Source: Cheiracanthium punctorium (taxonomy: Eukaryota; Arthropoda; Arachnida; Araneae; Cheiracanthiidae). From it: DNA of 64,000 nt. Of this stretch, positions 8,618-20,190 are shown one piece after another. The position numbers and the translations under genes are program-made. Numbering within the stretch: position 1 is the first letter of the stretch; the number at the start of each line of letters is the position of its first letter. Under the pieces are notes generated by a model. The model searched no databases. It was not told the DNA's origin and saw only the letters and a program-made list of their open reading frames with translations. The DNA lies in NCBI GenBank assembly GCA_038373885.1, contig JAWZYV010006126.1, forward strand, positions 248,001 to 312,000. Direction: 5' to 3'.

Positions 8618-11421
8618 TAAAATTATTATTTATTTGTTTTTATTACCAATAGCAATTTTTGATAATTTTCAAAATATCAACCTCAGAGTTAGCATAAATA
8701 AAAAGTGAAAATAATAGTGACAGTAAAATACCTTCCGTAACTTTCTAGTTTTTGAAATAATTATAACAGCACTAATTTTTAAATAAGCATTTACAGTTTA
8801 AAATAAGTCACAATTATTGGTGTAGTAAAGAGAGGCTGAAGGGGCGGTCCACCCCAGGCTGCAAGCGTTAAATAAATAGTAGAAAGCATGAACGAAAAGT
8901 AGAAGGAATGGGGCAGGTGATGCTCAGAACTTTAAGAGAATAGGCCGGCGATTTGAAAGACTGCACTGGGAGCCAATAATCTGTGCTATGCCGCTGATTG
9001 TAATATTAAATAACATCTGACTGACAGTATTTAAAAAAAAAAAATCCCAAAATGTAACATATCTTATCTTTGAGGTTTTACTTGTCTTGCCTCTAAGTAC
9101 TATATCAGATCTTCTAAATACAAATTTAAAAAATGCAGCAGAATTTAAAAAAAGCACAGCACATGCAATATAAAAATTTAGGCAGAGTGGCATTTAACAC
9201 AGCACTTTGAATCAAGTGATTGAATAAGTGGAAACCAGGATCAGGAGAAAAGCAATGGGCTTCTGCTTTACTTTCTTCGAATCACAAAGCTATAAATACT
9301 TACGATACCTATGACTCAAATTATCATGTTTACGAAAGACATACAGCACTGTGGGAGTTTAAGGGTAGTCAGATTCCAATCAATACACTGAAGGAGATTT
9401 GGCAGTCTCAAAAAAAAAAAAAAAAAGTCTCTGATTTCAACAGTTTTCTCACTATTTTGAAGGCAACTATCTCTTTCTTCAATTGTTTGGGTGGTCACAT
9501 CTTTGCGGAAGTGAATAATATATGACCTTCAGCAGCCTTCAAACCCTCCCTTAGTCTAATTAAAAGCCCCTCTTTTCTGCTGGACAGCAGGGAAGAAACA
9601 GAGTGAAAACTGTTCTAGGGATATGAGAACTGATCCCTTCTTATATAGTTTGCACCTCGGACCTTGTAATGTATTGCTTCACTTTTGTGCGTTCTTAATT
9701 TTTCCTAGAAGAATTTTCAGGCTGCCGTTGGGACCTCTTGTGGCAATCAGGGCCCCTGGTAGCCACCAGGTGTTAGATCCGCCACTGCTGCACGCACCTT
9801 TCAAAAGCTCCTTTCCACTGCACTACAGGCTCAGCAAAAGCCCAATTGACAGTGCGAAAATGCCTCGTTTTGGTGCCATTGAGATTATTTTGAATTAATA
9901 AATTGGAAGGGAAATTCCAAATTTGGGCAAGGGGGGGGGGTTCTTTGTTATCCCTGATGTGTCTTGGGTTGTGTTTATGAAATTACAAGCTACTACACAA
10001 CAATAATTATTAAGACATTTTGCCTCTCACGTCTCTTCCTTCATTCCATTTTGATGTAACAGCCCGACTAGGGGGGCATACTGTCCACCTCTAGTTTGAA
10101 GCCTCTGCATACATATTGAGGAAAATTACAGATAATGCCGAATATAATAAAAATTCGAATCTGAAACAAAATGTTTTCGGTCAGTTAGAGCACGAAAATT
10201 TGCATGATTTTGTAAAATTTGTTGGTAAATCAATCAATTCCCATTATTTTGCGATTACAAAACGTACACTTTTTTGTGTTATTGTGGAAATAAAGCACAA
10301 TAACGGTCTTGAACAACTTTTGTAAAAGTGTAGATTTTATTAAATGAAAAAAAAATTGTTAATTCCTCCACACTTTTGATTTTTCAAAGCATGAAAGTAA
10401 AATCATTAAGACAGCTTAAATACAGTTATTCATACTTGCCAATTTTTACACTTTCAGCTTAAAGTTCACGATTTTACGAGAAACTCCCTTATTTTTACAA
10501 TTATTCTCGAATTTCCCGTTTTTTTTTTTTTGCGAATTTTGAAGTTTTATTATTTTAATAAAATCGCGTCCCATATTTTGTTTCCCAAAAATAATCTTAA
10601 AATTTACTATTCATTTGAATTTTCTGCTTTTTCTTTATTTTGAGATTACTTAATTGGCTATAAAGATATTCACAAAAAACGGGAAGCTATGCTAAATCGA
10701 TAGATTCCCTTTTTTTTTTTTTTCTCCCTCCCTCCAATTACAAAACCGAATTTTTTGTTTTTTTGCTGAAATAAAGCATGCCGTTCTTGCGGAACTTCAT
10801 CTGAATAATAATTTCGTAGAAACCAAACATGCGTGTATAATGCAACTGCAATTGTTATAATTTCAGGCTTGTTCCACTAAAAAATGAGGTGGTCACCCAA
10901 AAAATTCATGCAATTGCAAAAGAGCTTGGAGAACTGAGGGGGGGGGAAATGATTTATAAAGCAGTCTCCCCCCCCTGTTTTTAACAGCCATACTATTTAA
11001 TTTTAGTGTATTTTTTTCTGATTATTCACACCAAAAGTATTTTGTTTGATTTTTATTATAAAGCTAAAGAGAAGAAAAAGTAATAAATGTCCAAAAAAAA
11101 ATTTTAATCATTTGTTTAAAGTGTTTGAATTTTTCTTAATTAGGAAGCTCTAAGAATATGAATTATTTCAGTAGCATTATTTATTTTTTTAAGAGATATA
11201 AATGTTAATATATTACACTTAATTTGGCTAGAAGTTTTCTTAATTCACATTCACATACATCCTTTCTCCAGCATTTTTCATTGCAATTGGACTTACTCAT
11301 TAATTCAGACAGAGTACAAATTAATGTCTTTATTCTCCTGTGTAAAGAGTGATTCAACAAATGCTGAAAAAGTAATGTGTTGTAGTTGAATTTAACTTGG
11401 AACAGTATATATATATACATA
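8618..11421. other. 2.8 kb without a recognised gene
   Basis: AT-rich, with A and G homopolymers. Two scraps are recognisable. A hAT-MITE right end reads ATCCGCCACTG at 9776-9786. A CATACTTGCCAATTTTTACA at about 10431 resembles the left terminus of the CATACCTGCCAAC family. The longest frames (for example 9220-9525 and 11205-11420) have biased composition and no domain I recognise. Confidence 0.5.
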
Positions 11422-11997
11422 CAGGGTGTCCAGCCTTAATGTGACCCAATAGCTAATTCCCGAACCGTTCGGTTTAGATATGCACTTCCAATTTAAAAAA
11501 TGTTTTAAAAAGGGTAAAGAATGTTTTTACGTGCTTTTCGAACCAAAAAACCCCTTTAGAAAAAAATTACAAAAATTAAATTTTTATACGGTCCCCAGGT
11601 CCTATCACTGATATTTAGGAAAAGATGCAGTACACAAAAACAAAGTAAACACAAAAAGTTTCATTTTATTACGATAAAAACTGACCAAGTTATAGAACTT
11701 TGAAAATCATACATTTCATCCATTTTCTCAGCCAATTTCAAGAAGCTAGTAAGGGACCGTCTCCAAAGTGAAATTAATTGGAACTCTGCCAGGAAACTTT
11801 CGCTCTTGCACATCACTCTTATCTAAATCCTTTTTAAATTTAAAAGTACATACATTACTTTAATATTACAATAATTGAGTACTTAAGAAACAAAATTTAT
11901 TCTGTGTACGTGTAAAACATAGATAAAATAAAATATTTTGGACGAAGAAAACTTTTCAAAAGCAGTTCCAAAAAAATAGACTTATTTGCCTGCAGCT

Positions 11998-12507
11998 TCA
12001 GACTGATTTGCTGCGATACTGATCATGGCGAACGTTAAAAATCTGTTGTGTAGTCGCTTGCAATTGCATACAGCCGTATTCTAATATTACGAATTCTAGT
12101 ATGGGAGAACGAGATGTATACAACTGGTCTCCAGGCATTAGCTCCTGCGCCAGAACTGGACGATAAGGAAATGCACCGTACGTATGTAATATGTTCCACA
12201 CAATCAATTTTGAGTAGGAACAAGCCTTGCTAATATCCTGGACACTACTTTCAGGATGAGCCAGGGCATATCCTAGAACATCCTCAGCGGGTATCCGCAA
12301 GCTTGAAGGTTTGGCACCAGACAAGGGAATACGTCTATGAAAACTCCCAGTTCTGTACAAGCGTTGAACAGCACGGGCAATTGTACAATAAGATAGATGT
12401 CTTCGACTGGGAAATTTAATGGCATAAAGTCTTGCCGCCTCTCTCTTATTTCGATTACACTGCCCATACAACAGTACCATTTCGCAGTATTCTTCATTTG
12501 TATACAT
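11998..12507 (-). CDS. N-terminal DNA-binding part of a mariner-like transposase (DUF4817-type HTH), catalytic domain absent
   Basis: 169 codons from the ATG at 12507 (an in-frame ATG further upstream lies in the inverted arm and is not favoured). It opens MYTNEEYCEMVLLYGQCNRN followed by KREAARLYAIKFPSRRHLSY, the usual start of the DUF4817 helix-turn-helix found on mariner-related proteins. A second HTH-like stretch follows (HPESSVQDISKACSYSKLIV, about residues 95-114), then PYRPVLAQELMPGDQ, which corresponds to the conserved joint just before the DDE/D core. At that point the frame enters the inverted arm and the catalytic core is missing. It cannot transpose by itself; whether it is expressed as a DNA-binding fragment is unknown. 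The frame has no stop despite the element's age. Confidence 0.65.
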   Translation of the reverse strand: MYTNEEYCEMVLLYGQCNRNKREAARLYAIKFPSRRHLSYCTIARAVQRLYRTGSFHRRIPLSGAKPSSLRIPAEDVLGYALAHPESSVQDISKACSYSKLIVWNILHTYGAFPYRPVLAQELMPGDQLYTSRSPILEFVILEYGCMQLQATTQQIFNVRHDQYRSKSV

Positions 12508-13150
12508 CTCGTTCTCCTGTACTAGAATTCGTAATATTAGAATACGACTGTATGCAATTGCAAGCGACTGCACAACAGATTTTTAACATTTGCCATGATC
12601 AGTACCGTAGCAAATTAGTCTGAAGCCGCAGGCAAATAAGTCTAAGTTTTTGGAACTGCTTTTGAAAAGTTTTCTTCGTCCAAAATATTTTATTTTATCT
12701 ATGTTTTACACGTACACAGAATAAATTTTGTTTCTTAAGTACTCAGTTATTGTAATATTAACGTAATGTGTGTACTTTTAAATTTAAAAACGATTTACAT
12801 AAGAGTGACGTGCAAGAGCGAATGTTTCCTGGCAGAGTTCCAATTAATTTCACTTTGGAGACGGTCCCTTACTAGCTTCTTGAAATTGGCCGAGAAAATG
12901 GATGAAATGTATGATTTTCAAAGTTCCACAACTTGGTCAGTTTTTATCGTAATAAAATGAAACTTTTTGTGTTTACTTTGTTTTTGTGTACTGCATCTTT
13001 TCCTAAATATAAGTGATAGGACCTGGGGACCGTATAAAAATTTAATTTTTGTAATTTTTTTCTAAAGGGGTTTTTTGGTTCGAAAAGCACGTAAAAACAT
13101 GCTTTACATTTTTAAAAATATTTTTCAAATTGGAAGTGCATATCTAAACC

Positions 13151-13322
13151 CAGGGGCATAGCCAGAAATTTTTCATGGGGGGGGGGGGTTATGACTACTG
13201 AAACTCACATATATGCATACATGTGTGTGATAAAGGAGTGAAGAATATACATTTTGTATGGCAAAAAATTCCTCATGGGGGGTTATGACCCCCCTAACCC
13301 CCCCCCCCTTGCTACGCCCCTG
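13151..13322. mobile_element. hAT-type MITE, 172 bp, 8-bp target duplication
   Basis: Ends CAGGGGCATAGCCAG and GCTACGCCCCTG are inverted. TCTAAACC is duplicated perfectly on both sides (13143-13150, 13323-13330). A G run near the left and C runs near the right pair with each other. It interrupts the right arm of the fold-back element, so it is younger. A related but end-less copy lies at 33345-33470. Confidence 0.9.
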
Positions 13323-13381
13323 TCTAAACCGAATGGTTAGGGAATTAGCTATTGGGTCACATTAACGCTGGACACCCTGTA

Positions 13382-13639
13382 TATATATATGGATCTAGAT
13401 TTTTTTGGGGGGGGGGGAACATGTTATAAAAATAAATTTATTAAATATAATTGAAAAGAAATTACTTTTTTTCCTATATTTTCTTTTGCTCTTTTTTTCA
13501 TATATATATATATATATATGAAAATTTTGAGCTGAACATTCAGAAATTTGTAAATCTGGATATTTTGCTTTTAAAACTTCCCACATTTTTCTCATTTTTA
13601 TTCTCATTATCAGTAACTACTGCAAAAAACTTACTGTGT
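13382..13639. repeat. AT-rich spacer with (TA)n microsatellites
   Basis: TA repeats at 13380-13390 and 13500-13520 and a G run at 13406-13416. No gene seen. Confidence 0.6.
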
Positions 13640-14330
13640 AAATTTTTGTAGCATTCATTTATTGTTCAAATGTCTTTTCCTATGACCCAGCATCATAAAC
13701 TTTAGCAGGAAACTTTCTGTTGCAGTATGAATAGTGACAGCTTGGATGGTGTCATTAGTAACACTTGACCACCCATCTTGTGTTAGTGGCTACAGTTTTG
13801 CACTGTTTGTTCCAGTTTCATATCTACTTGCTGAACTGCAGCATCTAAAAATCTCCTTCTAATATTTTTTGTTGCTGATGATATATCCAGGTCTTAATAC
13901 CTCAATCACGTGTTTGAAGTTATTAAGTTCAGCTACTTTAAAAGGTATATTTGCTGCATAAAAGAACATTGATGCTGCTTGGTCAGTGATTCTTTTTTGT
14001 TCTTAAATTGTCTTGACCACATATCCAGTCATTGAATGCTGCATGCTCTCAGCAGATGAGGAAGTAGAAGGAATTGTGCTTATAGATGAAGACCCACCAG
14101 CTCAAAAGAAGAGGTTTCTAATTCTTCTGATGTTGCGAATTCTAGATGTTTATTTTCAGAAAGTCTTCATTTTTACTGTTCATCCTTTTGGCTAGACATT
14201 TCTTTAGAAGAGCTTTTATCTTTTCTATTTTGCAGCTCAATGGTAAATCACACACTGGCATTTTGTGTCACCATCAATATGTGCTACTTCAAACCAGTAA
14301 GGGTAATACTGCTTGCTCAAAGCGCATCTG
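13640..14330 (-). pseudogene. hAT transposase remnant (DUF659-type)
   Basis: The minus strand carries protein similarity in shifted frames. From about 14005 downward: ITDQAASMFFYAANIPFKVA, then NNFKHVIEVLRPGYI, then a TAG stop. In another frame FLDAAVQQVDMKLEQTV follows, then LTQDGWSSVTNDTIQAVTIH and TATESFLLKF near 13690-13780. The order and the TQDGWSSVTND motif (which carries the first catalytic Asp in this group) match hAT proteins with a DUF659 domain. At 14230-14330 a possible BED-finger start (YPYWFEVAHIDGDTKCQC) is weakly seen. Several frame breaks make it non-functional. It was then bordered by the Copia insertion at 14361. Confidence 0.6.
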
Positions 14331-14360
14331 CATGACTAGATGTGGAAAACCCGTTAAATT

Positions 14361-15912
14361 ACCAACAAGCAATGCAGACTCCCAAAAGTGAAAACTGGCT
14401 GAACGCAATGAAAGTAGAAATAAAAGTAATGGAGGAAAGAAACGTGTGGTAATTAACACCCAAGCTAAGCAACTCTGAAGTACTAGGCAGTAGGTGGGGT
14501 TTTACCACGAAAAAGGACTCTAATAATAAAGTTGTGTGTTATAAAGCACGTTTAGTTGCCCAGGGTTTTTGCCAAAAAAAGGGCGATTCGTACGATGAAG
14601 TTTTTAGCCCGGTGGTTAATTTTTCGATAATTAGAATATTTTATAGTATTTTTGTTGGTCTTTTGAAATGGAAAGATTGCCAGCTAGACATCAAAAATGC
14701 ATACTTGTTTGCTCCCCTCTCCAAAACAATTTTTATGAATCAACCAGAAGGCTTTGTTAATAAGAAAAAGCCAAATCATGTGTGCATACTCGGATGTGCT
14801 CTGTACGGACTGCATCAGAGTGCACGGGAGTGGTTTTTAGAGATTCATGCTGTTTTAGAAACTCTTAACTTTGAAGCTTTTTCTTGGACAAATTGTGTCT
14901 ATACATATAAAAATAAATTAATTTTATTGCTGTATGTGGTTGATATAGTTCTGCTAAGTCAAACTAATGAATACATTACAGAAGCAATTAATAAAATTAA
15001 AAGTAAATTTGATGTAAAAGTATTAGGTGAAACCAGAAAGTTATTGGGAGTTCAATTTGAAAGGGAAGGGGGTAATTTATTCATACATCAAAGAGATTAT
15101 ATAAATAAAATTTTAAAAAGGTTTGAACGTTTTAAAGCTCCGATTTCATCTTTACCAATCGCAAAAGGAGTAATTTTCTCAAAACTACATGTGCCCTCAA
15201 ACTGAGGAAGAAGTAGAGGAAATGAATAAGCTACCATACAGAAGCATTCTCGGATGCTTATCCTATTTAGCCGGTCGCACAAGACCCGATTTGGCATTTG
15301 CAGTAAATATACTATCTCAGTTCCAAAATAACCCAGGGAAAATGCACTGGGATTACCTTTTAAAACTTCTAGGCTATGTAAATTCAACACGAAATTTATT
15401 ATTAAACCTTTCGAATATAAAAACTTTAAAATAAGAAGTATTTTGCGACGCCGATTTTGTATCATGTCGAGACGACAGAGTATCCATAGGCGGTATAATA
15501 GCATTAATTGATAAATCACCCATACTCTGGCGATCCTTTAAGCAAAAAGGTGTATCACTTTCATCGATGGAAAGCGAGTTCATTTCTTTAACTGAAGCAA
15601 TTAAAGAGTTAATATGGATAACGCGTATCTTGCAAGAATGCAGGGAAAAACTTATTCCTTTAGAAATAGATGATCGAACTTTATGGTGTGACAATATAGC
15701 TGCAATCAATTTCGAAGTCTCCCATTGAGAATCGCAGGACCAAACACATTGATGTAAAATATCACTTCGTACGAAATTTATTAAACGATAAACTTTTTCA
15801 ACTTAAATACGTACCTTCTAAAAACAATTTAGCCGACAGTTTCACGAAACCTTTAACAAGACAAAATTTAAACGACATACGTACTAAACTATTTAAAACT
15901 ATAAATACATAA
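14361..15912 (+). pseudogene. Copia-type pol remnant: reverse transcriptase and RNase H
   Basis: Begins inside the RVT_2 domain (QAMQTPKSENWLNAMKVEIK), crosses a stop after RNVW, and continues through RWGFTTKKDSNNK and KARLVAQGFCQKKGDSYDEV, QLDIKNAYLFAPL and YGLHQSAREW. The catalytic YVDD box reads YVVDI, so one Asp is lost. A frameshift near 15190-15205 leads to YRSILGCLSYLAGRTRPDLA. After a stop near 15434 comes RNase H: FCDADFVSCRDDRVSIGG, SSMESEFISLTEAIKELIWI, WCDNIAA. It ends near VPSKNNLADSFTKPLT about 40 bases before the terminal stop. Gag, protease and integrase are absent. A dead 3' piece of a Ty1/Copia element. Confidence 0.85.
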
Positions 15913-16373
15913 CAAAATTTCAAAGTCCAGATATCATTTGATTTCTGGCATTTTTCTAACTAACGCTATAAGCATTAGTTTTGTTAGTATCCGTTTATCG
16001 GTTCTTGACAAGGTTTTTTAGATTTCAAAATGAATATGATGAAAGAACTGAATTTGTGTAACTTCATTGTTACGTGAAATAATCCTTAAAGGGAATGAGG
16101 ACTGAAAGATCGTTAAGTTTTGTTTGTCAAGATGACTTTATATTTTTTGTTTCATTGTGTAATGTATGTAAATCATGACAAAAATTGCTTTTGTAAGAAG
16201 ATGAATGCTTAAATTTAGCCTTGTATAAGTTTCCTTTAAAGGAAACTTGTACTGTAATGAATTTTGGAAAAGTATTTAAAAATTTTTTATGTTAACTTTA
16301 AAGCAAAAGTTTAAAAACCTAAAATTGTTAATTCAAATTCGCTAAATATGCGACATAGCGAGAGGCGGGCCAT

Positions 16374-16819
16374 TGTTAGGAAAGTAGTTGTATCAATTAA
16401 AGTTATACCTGTCTCGCTACGTCGTTAATCTTTTGACATGTACTTTTAATATTGTTTACTTTCGTATTGGCAAGTTGCTGACTTGTTTCTGCCGCCTGTA
16501 CGCACCTTCTACTCTCATTGGCTGAAATGCATGGCGTCACGCTTGCATCATGGCAAACGTTCGGTAACCGCCGGTTTGGTGCGTTTGTTTTTCTCCTTGG
16601 TTCCTTTTAGCATTTATCTTTCATTTCCGAACACGGAGTAAGTAAATTTTATATGTTTAAAAGGAAGATGTGACCGACGGTCTTCCCCTTTTTCTGATGT
16701 ATGTTGTTGCAAACAGTCTTGTGGACTGTCCTGTGAGCTCCCCTTTTGATTTATTTATCAGTTATTTTAATAAAGAAGCTTTTATCTAAAACTTGTCTGT
16801 TTAAATGTAGGAATTTCCA
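16374..16819 (+). repeat. Probable 3' LTR of the Copia element
   Basis: Starts TGTTAGGAAAG right after the polypurine tract. Contains a polyadenylation signal AATAAA (16769-16774) followed by a T-rich stretch, and may end at TTTCCA (16819). The right border is a guess because the partner LTR is missing. Confidence 0.5.
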
Positions 16820-18168
16820 CTGCCAATGCTTTCACTCTGCTAAATGTTAGATTGCAGAAGTGTTAGTTTTTAAACCTGTAATGGGTAGTTCTTTTAAAAC
16901 CCAATCCTGTAGTCTAACAGAAGATGTATGACATAATGAAGCGCTCTGTCCTTACAGCCAGCAGGGGAATCTTCAAGCTGCTAGAAGTGGCATTCTTGTC
17001 TGGGGAGTTTAAATGGAATTAATGGGACCCCTGGTACGTGTAATATTGTCTCTCATAAGTGGATGTTACCAGTATATCATTGACAATCATCTGCTCCTAT
17101 ATGTTCCTTTTTGACAGTGCTTGGGTGTTTCAAAATAGATGTTAAAGTGATTATCTTTTAAACCATAGGTTATAGATACATGCTTTCAATTAGAAAAGTT
17201 TGTCAAATAAAGAGTAGATTTCAGGTATGACGAGTTTTTTACTGGGAGCTATACATATTACAGAGTTGCCAACTCTCCCGATTTTTCATTGATCTCCTCC
17301 CAACCCGATTTTGGTGACATTTCTCCCAATTTTCAATAATTTGTTCATTTTCTCTCAATTTTTGTCATTCGTCACATTAAAAATGTGATTTTCCAAATTT
17401 GAAATCATTCTTTAAAGTTCCACCATGGTAAGCAACCCTTCTCGGCATTTTTTCCTTTCCTGTAATCAAACAAGTTCCAGAAAGCCACACCTATGTGAAC
17501 TCAAAAAAATTTGGGCTTTGCTGATGAACGTGTAATGTAGAAAAAAGTGCAGCTTCATGTTCTAAAGCATTCTAATTACAATCTTTTTCCATCGCTCTTA
17601 AAAATAATTACTTTTCATTTGGCATTTTTTTTTTATAATACAGAGATGCCAAGCTCGGACATGTGATTTTTGTAATAACATGTGTCATTCTCGACTATTT
17701 TCAATAACAAATTCTGTAAAGTTTCAGTAATGAAATCAGTAATTCAGCAAATTTCCTTTATGCATTCAATGAAAGGTATTGGCGTATTCTCTTTCCTCAC
17801 TCTTAATATATCACAAAATATGAAATTGTTAAAGAATAAGCATTTAAACATGCTAGAGCCAATACATTAATAAACACACTTACCTAAACGGCATAATTAA
17901 ATTATATGCCTTTAAAAAGAAAATTTGAAAAACAAGTGGCAAGCAATTTTATTAATTTTTTTAAAGAAAATTATCATTTATATTATCCATATTTTGCTTA
18001 CATTAATTTTTATTTTCTGTGCTAGTAGACTGTTTTGCCAGTTTTATTTCTTCTTTCGGAATTTTTTTTCACGGCAGATCTCTCTGCTTGAAATTAATTT
18101 TGTTTTTCAATTAAAAGTGCATTCAAGGTATCAATGCCTAAGTTCAGACGAAATTCATTTTTGTTCAT
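16820..18168. other. 1.3 kb without a gene; two hAT-like left ends
   Basis: Contains ACAGAGTTGCCAACTC near 17261 followed by CTCCCGATTTT words, and ACAGAGATGCCAAG near 17640. Both resemble the terminus of the element at 34035-34644. The second may be the 3' end of the hAT remnant at 18169-18531 read on the minus strand. Otherwise AT-rich. Confidence 0.4.
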
Positions 18169-18531
18169 TCAAACTACACTAAATATTCTTTCACTATAAG
18201 CATTACTATGCAGAATTAGCAAAACTGAAAGCATAAGTTTTGATGAAGTTGAATATTTTTTCTTATCACATGCATCAGTTAGTTTAGTTATATCAATCCA
18301 TGCAGAATCCATTTTGGAACAATCTACATGCCCCAGATCTTCAAACTGACAGAGCAAACTCTTCTTCTAATTTATTAAGTTCATCATTAGTAAATACATT
18401 TTTTATTTTGCTTGCAAAGTATTCTACAGAAGAATACATTTTTTTTCTCCTTTGACTAATATCTGCTATTTCAGCATGCCTTAAAGTGTCACTATTTATA
18501 GGAAATTTTTTGTGAATACACATGCTACTTT
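18169..18531 (-). pseudogene. hAT transposase C-terminal remnant
   Basis: Two minus-strand frames: 18523 downward has FPINSDTLRHAEIADIS and VEYFASKIKNVFTNDELNKL; after a frameshift near 18345 the other has KKKYSTSSKLMLSVLLILHS and NAYSERIFSVV. The order equals that in the hAT protein at 38687-40880 (FPINSDVLIHAEVSNIN; SNVMLSILTIPHSNAACERL), including the hAT dimerisation-domain motif HSNAxxERxFS. The N-terminal two thirds are gone. Confidence 0.7.
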
Positions 18532-18754
18532 GTAGCGTCCCATCACTTCCAATATCTTGTCGAGCCCATGCGAAGATGAATCGCAGCGAAAAGTGATGCT
18601 ACATTTTACTAGACAGGTATCCCTTATTCAGTTGTTCTTCAGTGTAATTTCAACCAGCATGTCCTGAAAAAACAGGATTTAAGGATGAGAGGGGATACTT
18701 GAAATGCAGAATTGCTTTTAAGGTTAACTGAAGATTGAAGCATTAGGCAAATGC

Positions 18755-19052
18755 TGTATGCAGACTTCGTACCAATTATGCAGATGTGTAATCGATTACG
18801 ATTACAATTAATTTTCAATTTCAGACCAAGATTACGATTACCTGGAAAATATTTTGTCAAGATTACAATTATATTATGACTAGCTGCGTGCCCGTTCTTC
18901 ACACGGTAGGAAACGAAAAATTTCCTCACATGTGTAATTTGAATTAATTCCAGTGATGTGGAATCTAGAAAAAGCAAAATTATTTCACTCTTGACTTAAA
19001 ATTTGCGTCATATATGTAATAACCTGAGATCATTGCAATATAATCACACACA

Positions 19053-19083
<31 letters not shown>

Positions 19084-20190
19084 CTATGTCAGCGTCATTC
19101 GGTATCAAAAAAGTGAAAATGGACCGTTTGCAGTGAACTTCTCACTTTCAAAATGTCTTATTTCCTCAGACATGCTGTCTTTTATGTTCACGTTTTAGCA
19201 TTAAATACCTCAGACACTACATGAAATGGACATTTTTTTTAATTTTAAAAATACGTCACCCTCTCTTGCAACCCTTTACGGAAAGAAAAGACTATTTATA
19301 AAGGCTTTAAAATTGTTTTTCTAGATTATGCAGTTTAATTTTTCTTCTCGCAAATAAATCCAGTATTTATAAAAGGAAATCGAGCCAAGCAAAGAAATCG
19401 TCTGCTCGCAGGTCCCGTTTTTATTTATTTTTTTCAACTGGCAATTTTAATCATTGCTACTGTATCCATGACAACCAAACCGCAAGATATCAAACCGAAA
19501 CTCATAAGCATGTGCTACTGAAATGAAAATCCTTCTTTACTTAAAAATTCGTAAAAATTCTCCTAATTTATATTTTTCCTCCGTTCTTCTTTTAAAAGTG
19601 GGCGAATTGTGTGCTCCGTCTTTTGCCCAAATATAAAAAAGTTACGACAGATAGAATTCAAGATGCAGCAGTTTTAAAAATATTTTACGAAAGTCAGCGT
19701 CAAATACAATTTTATTTGAAAAATTCCCAAAAATCTGCAAATTATGTTACACAGTCCGAACAAACAGTTTTTAAAAGAAAATTTTCTCCTCTATACGATG
19801 ATGTAACTATCGTTTTCTTGCGAGTGTAATTACTGGCGTTATTATGTATTACGCAAGAAAAATCGCTAAAAATCGGACAAAACATAAAATAAAACATTTT
19901 CTAATTCGAATTTCGAAAAAATCGCTTCGAGGTGTGTCGAGACCCGTCTTGGAGAATTTCCGTACAAAATTTGGTTGGTCTACGATCACCCGTTTCAGAG
20001 CTACGCGAGACACAGACAAACGGACAGTTTACACACTGTTTTATTTATATAGATTACCATAAAAATCCAATTTTCCGATTAAGATTATACTACAATTATG
20101 TAATCTATGAAAACTTTCGATTACGATTTCATCTGAGTCCGATTATGATTAAATTACGATTACAAAACTTTCTTTTTTACACTTCGGGCG
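18755..20190. repeat. GATTAC-rich repeat, split by a Helitron
   Basis: Bases 18755-18879 and 20054-20190 consist of variants of GATTAC/GTAATC in both orientations (GTAATCGATTACGATTAC at 18787). Removing 18880-20053 rejoins the two halves in register. A second copy at 24305-24550 shares the core word and, reversed, the edge CAGACTTCGT. No frame. Confidence 0.6.
18880..20053 (-). mobile_element. Non-autonomous Helitron, 1174 bp
   Basis: On the minus strand it starts TCTATATAAATAAAACAG at 20053 and ends ...GGGCACGCAGCTAG at 18880. A hairpin CCGT-gtgaaga-ACGG lies 12 bases before CTAG. It sits between A and T with no target duplication, as Helitrons do. It has no Rep/helicase coding and contains a (CA)n plus A-run at about 19048-19083. 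The 2000-2157 and 6800 elements share its 3' and 5' ends respectively. Confidence 0.75.

Larger units (their letters stand above)
11422..13379. mobile_element. Fold-back Tc1/mariner-type element with ~0.7 kb inverted arms
   Basis: The element begins CAGGGTGTCCAGCCTTAATG and ends with the reverse complement of CAGGGTGTCCAGCGTTAATG. It is bordered by TA on both sides (11420-11421, 13380-13381). The inverted arms are far longer than usual: left about 11422-12123, right about 12499-13379 (the right arm includes a later 172-bp MITE). They stay alignable almost end to end, for example the CTTATTTGCCTGCAGCTTCA region near 11980 versus its reverse near 12620. The ~375-base centre carries most of the frame at 11998-12507. 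Confidence 0.85.
14361..16819 (+). mobile_element. 5'-truncated Copia retrotransposon
   Basis: Comprises the pol remnant, a ~460-bp untranslated stretch (15913-16372) and a probable 3' LTR. The purine-rich GCGAGAGGCGGG at 16358-16369 sits directly before the LTR start and is a good polypurine tract. No 5' LTR or primer-binding site was found upstream; the element starts abruptly within pol. Confidence 0.65.

Noticed and set aside
15097..15709. Minus-strand frames of 140 and 111 codons
   Set aside because: They are antisense shadows of the Copia reverse transcriptase/RNase H remnant on the plus strand.
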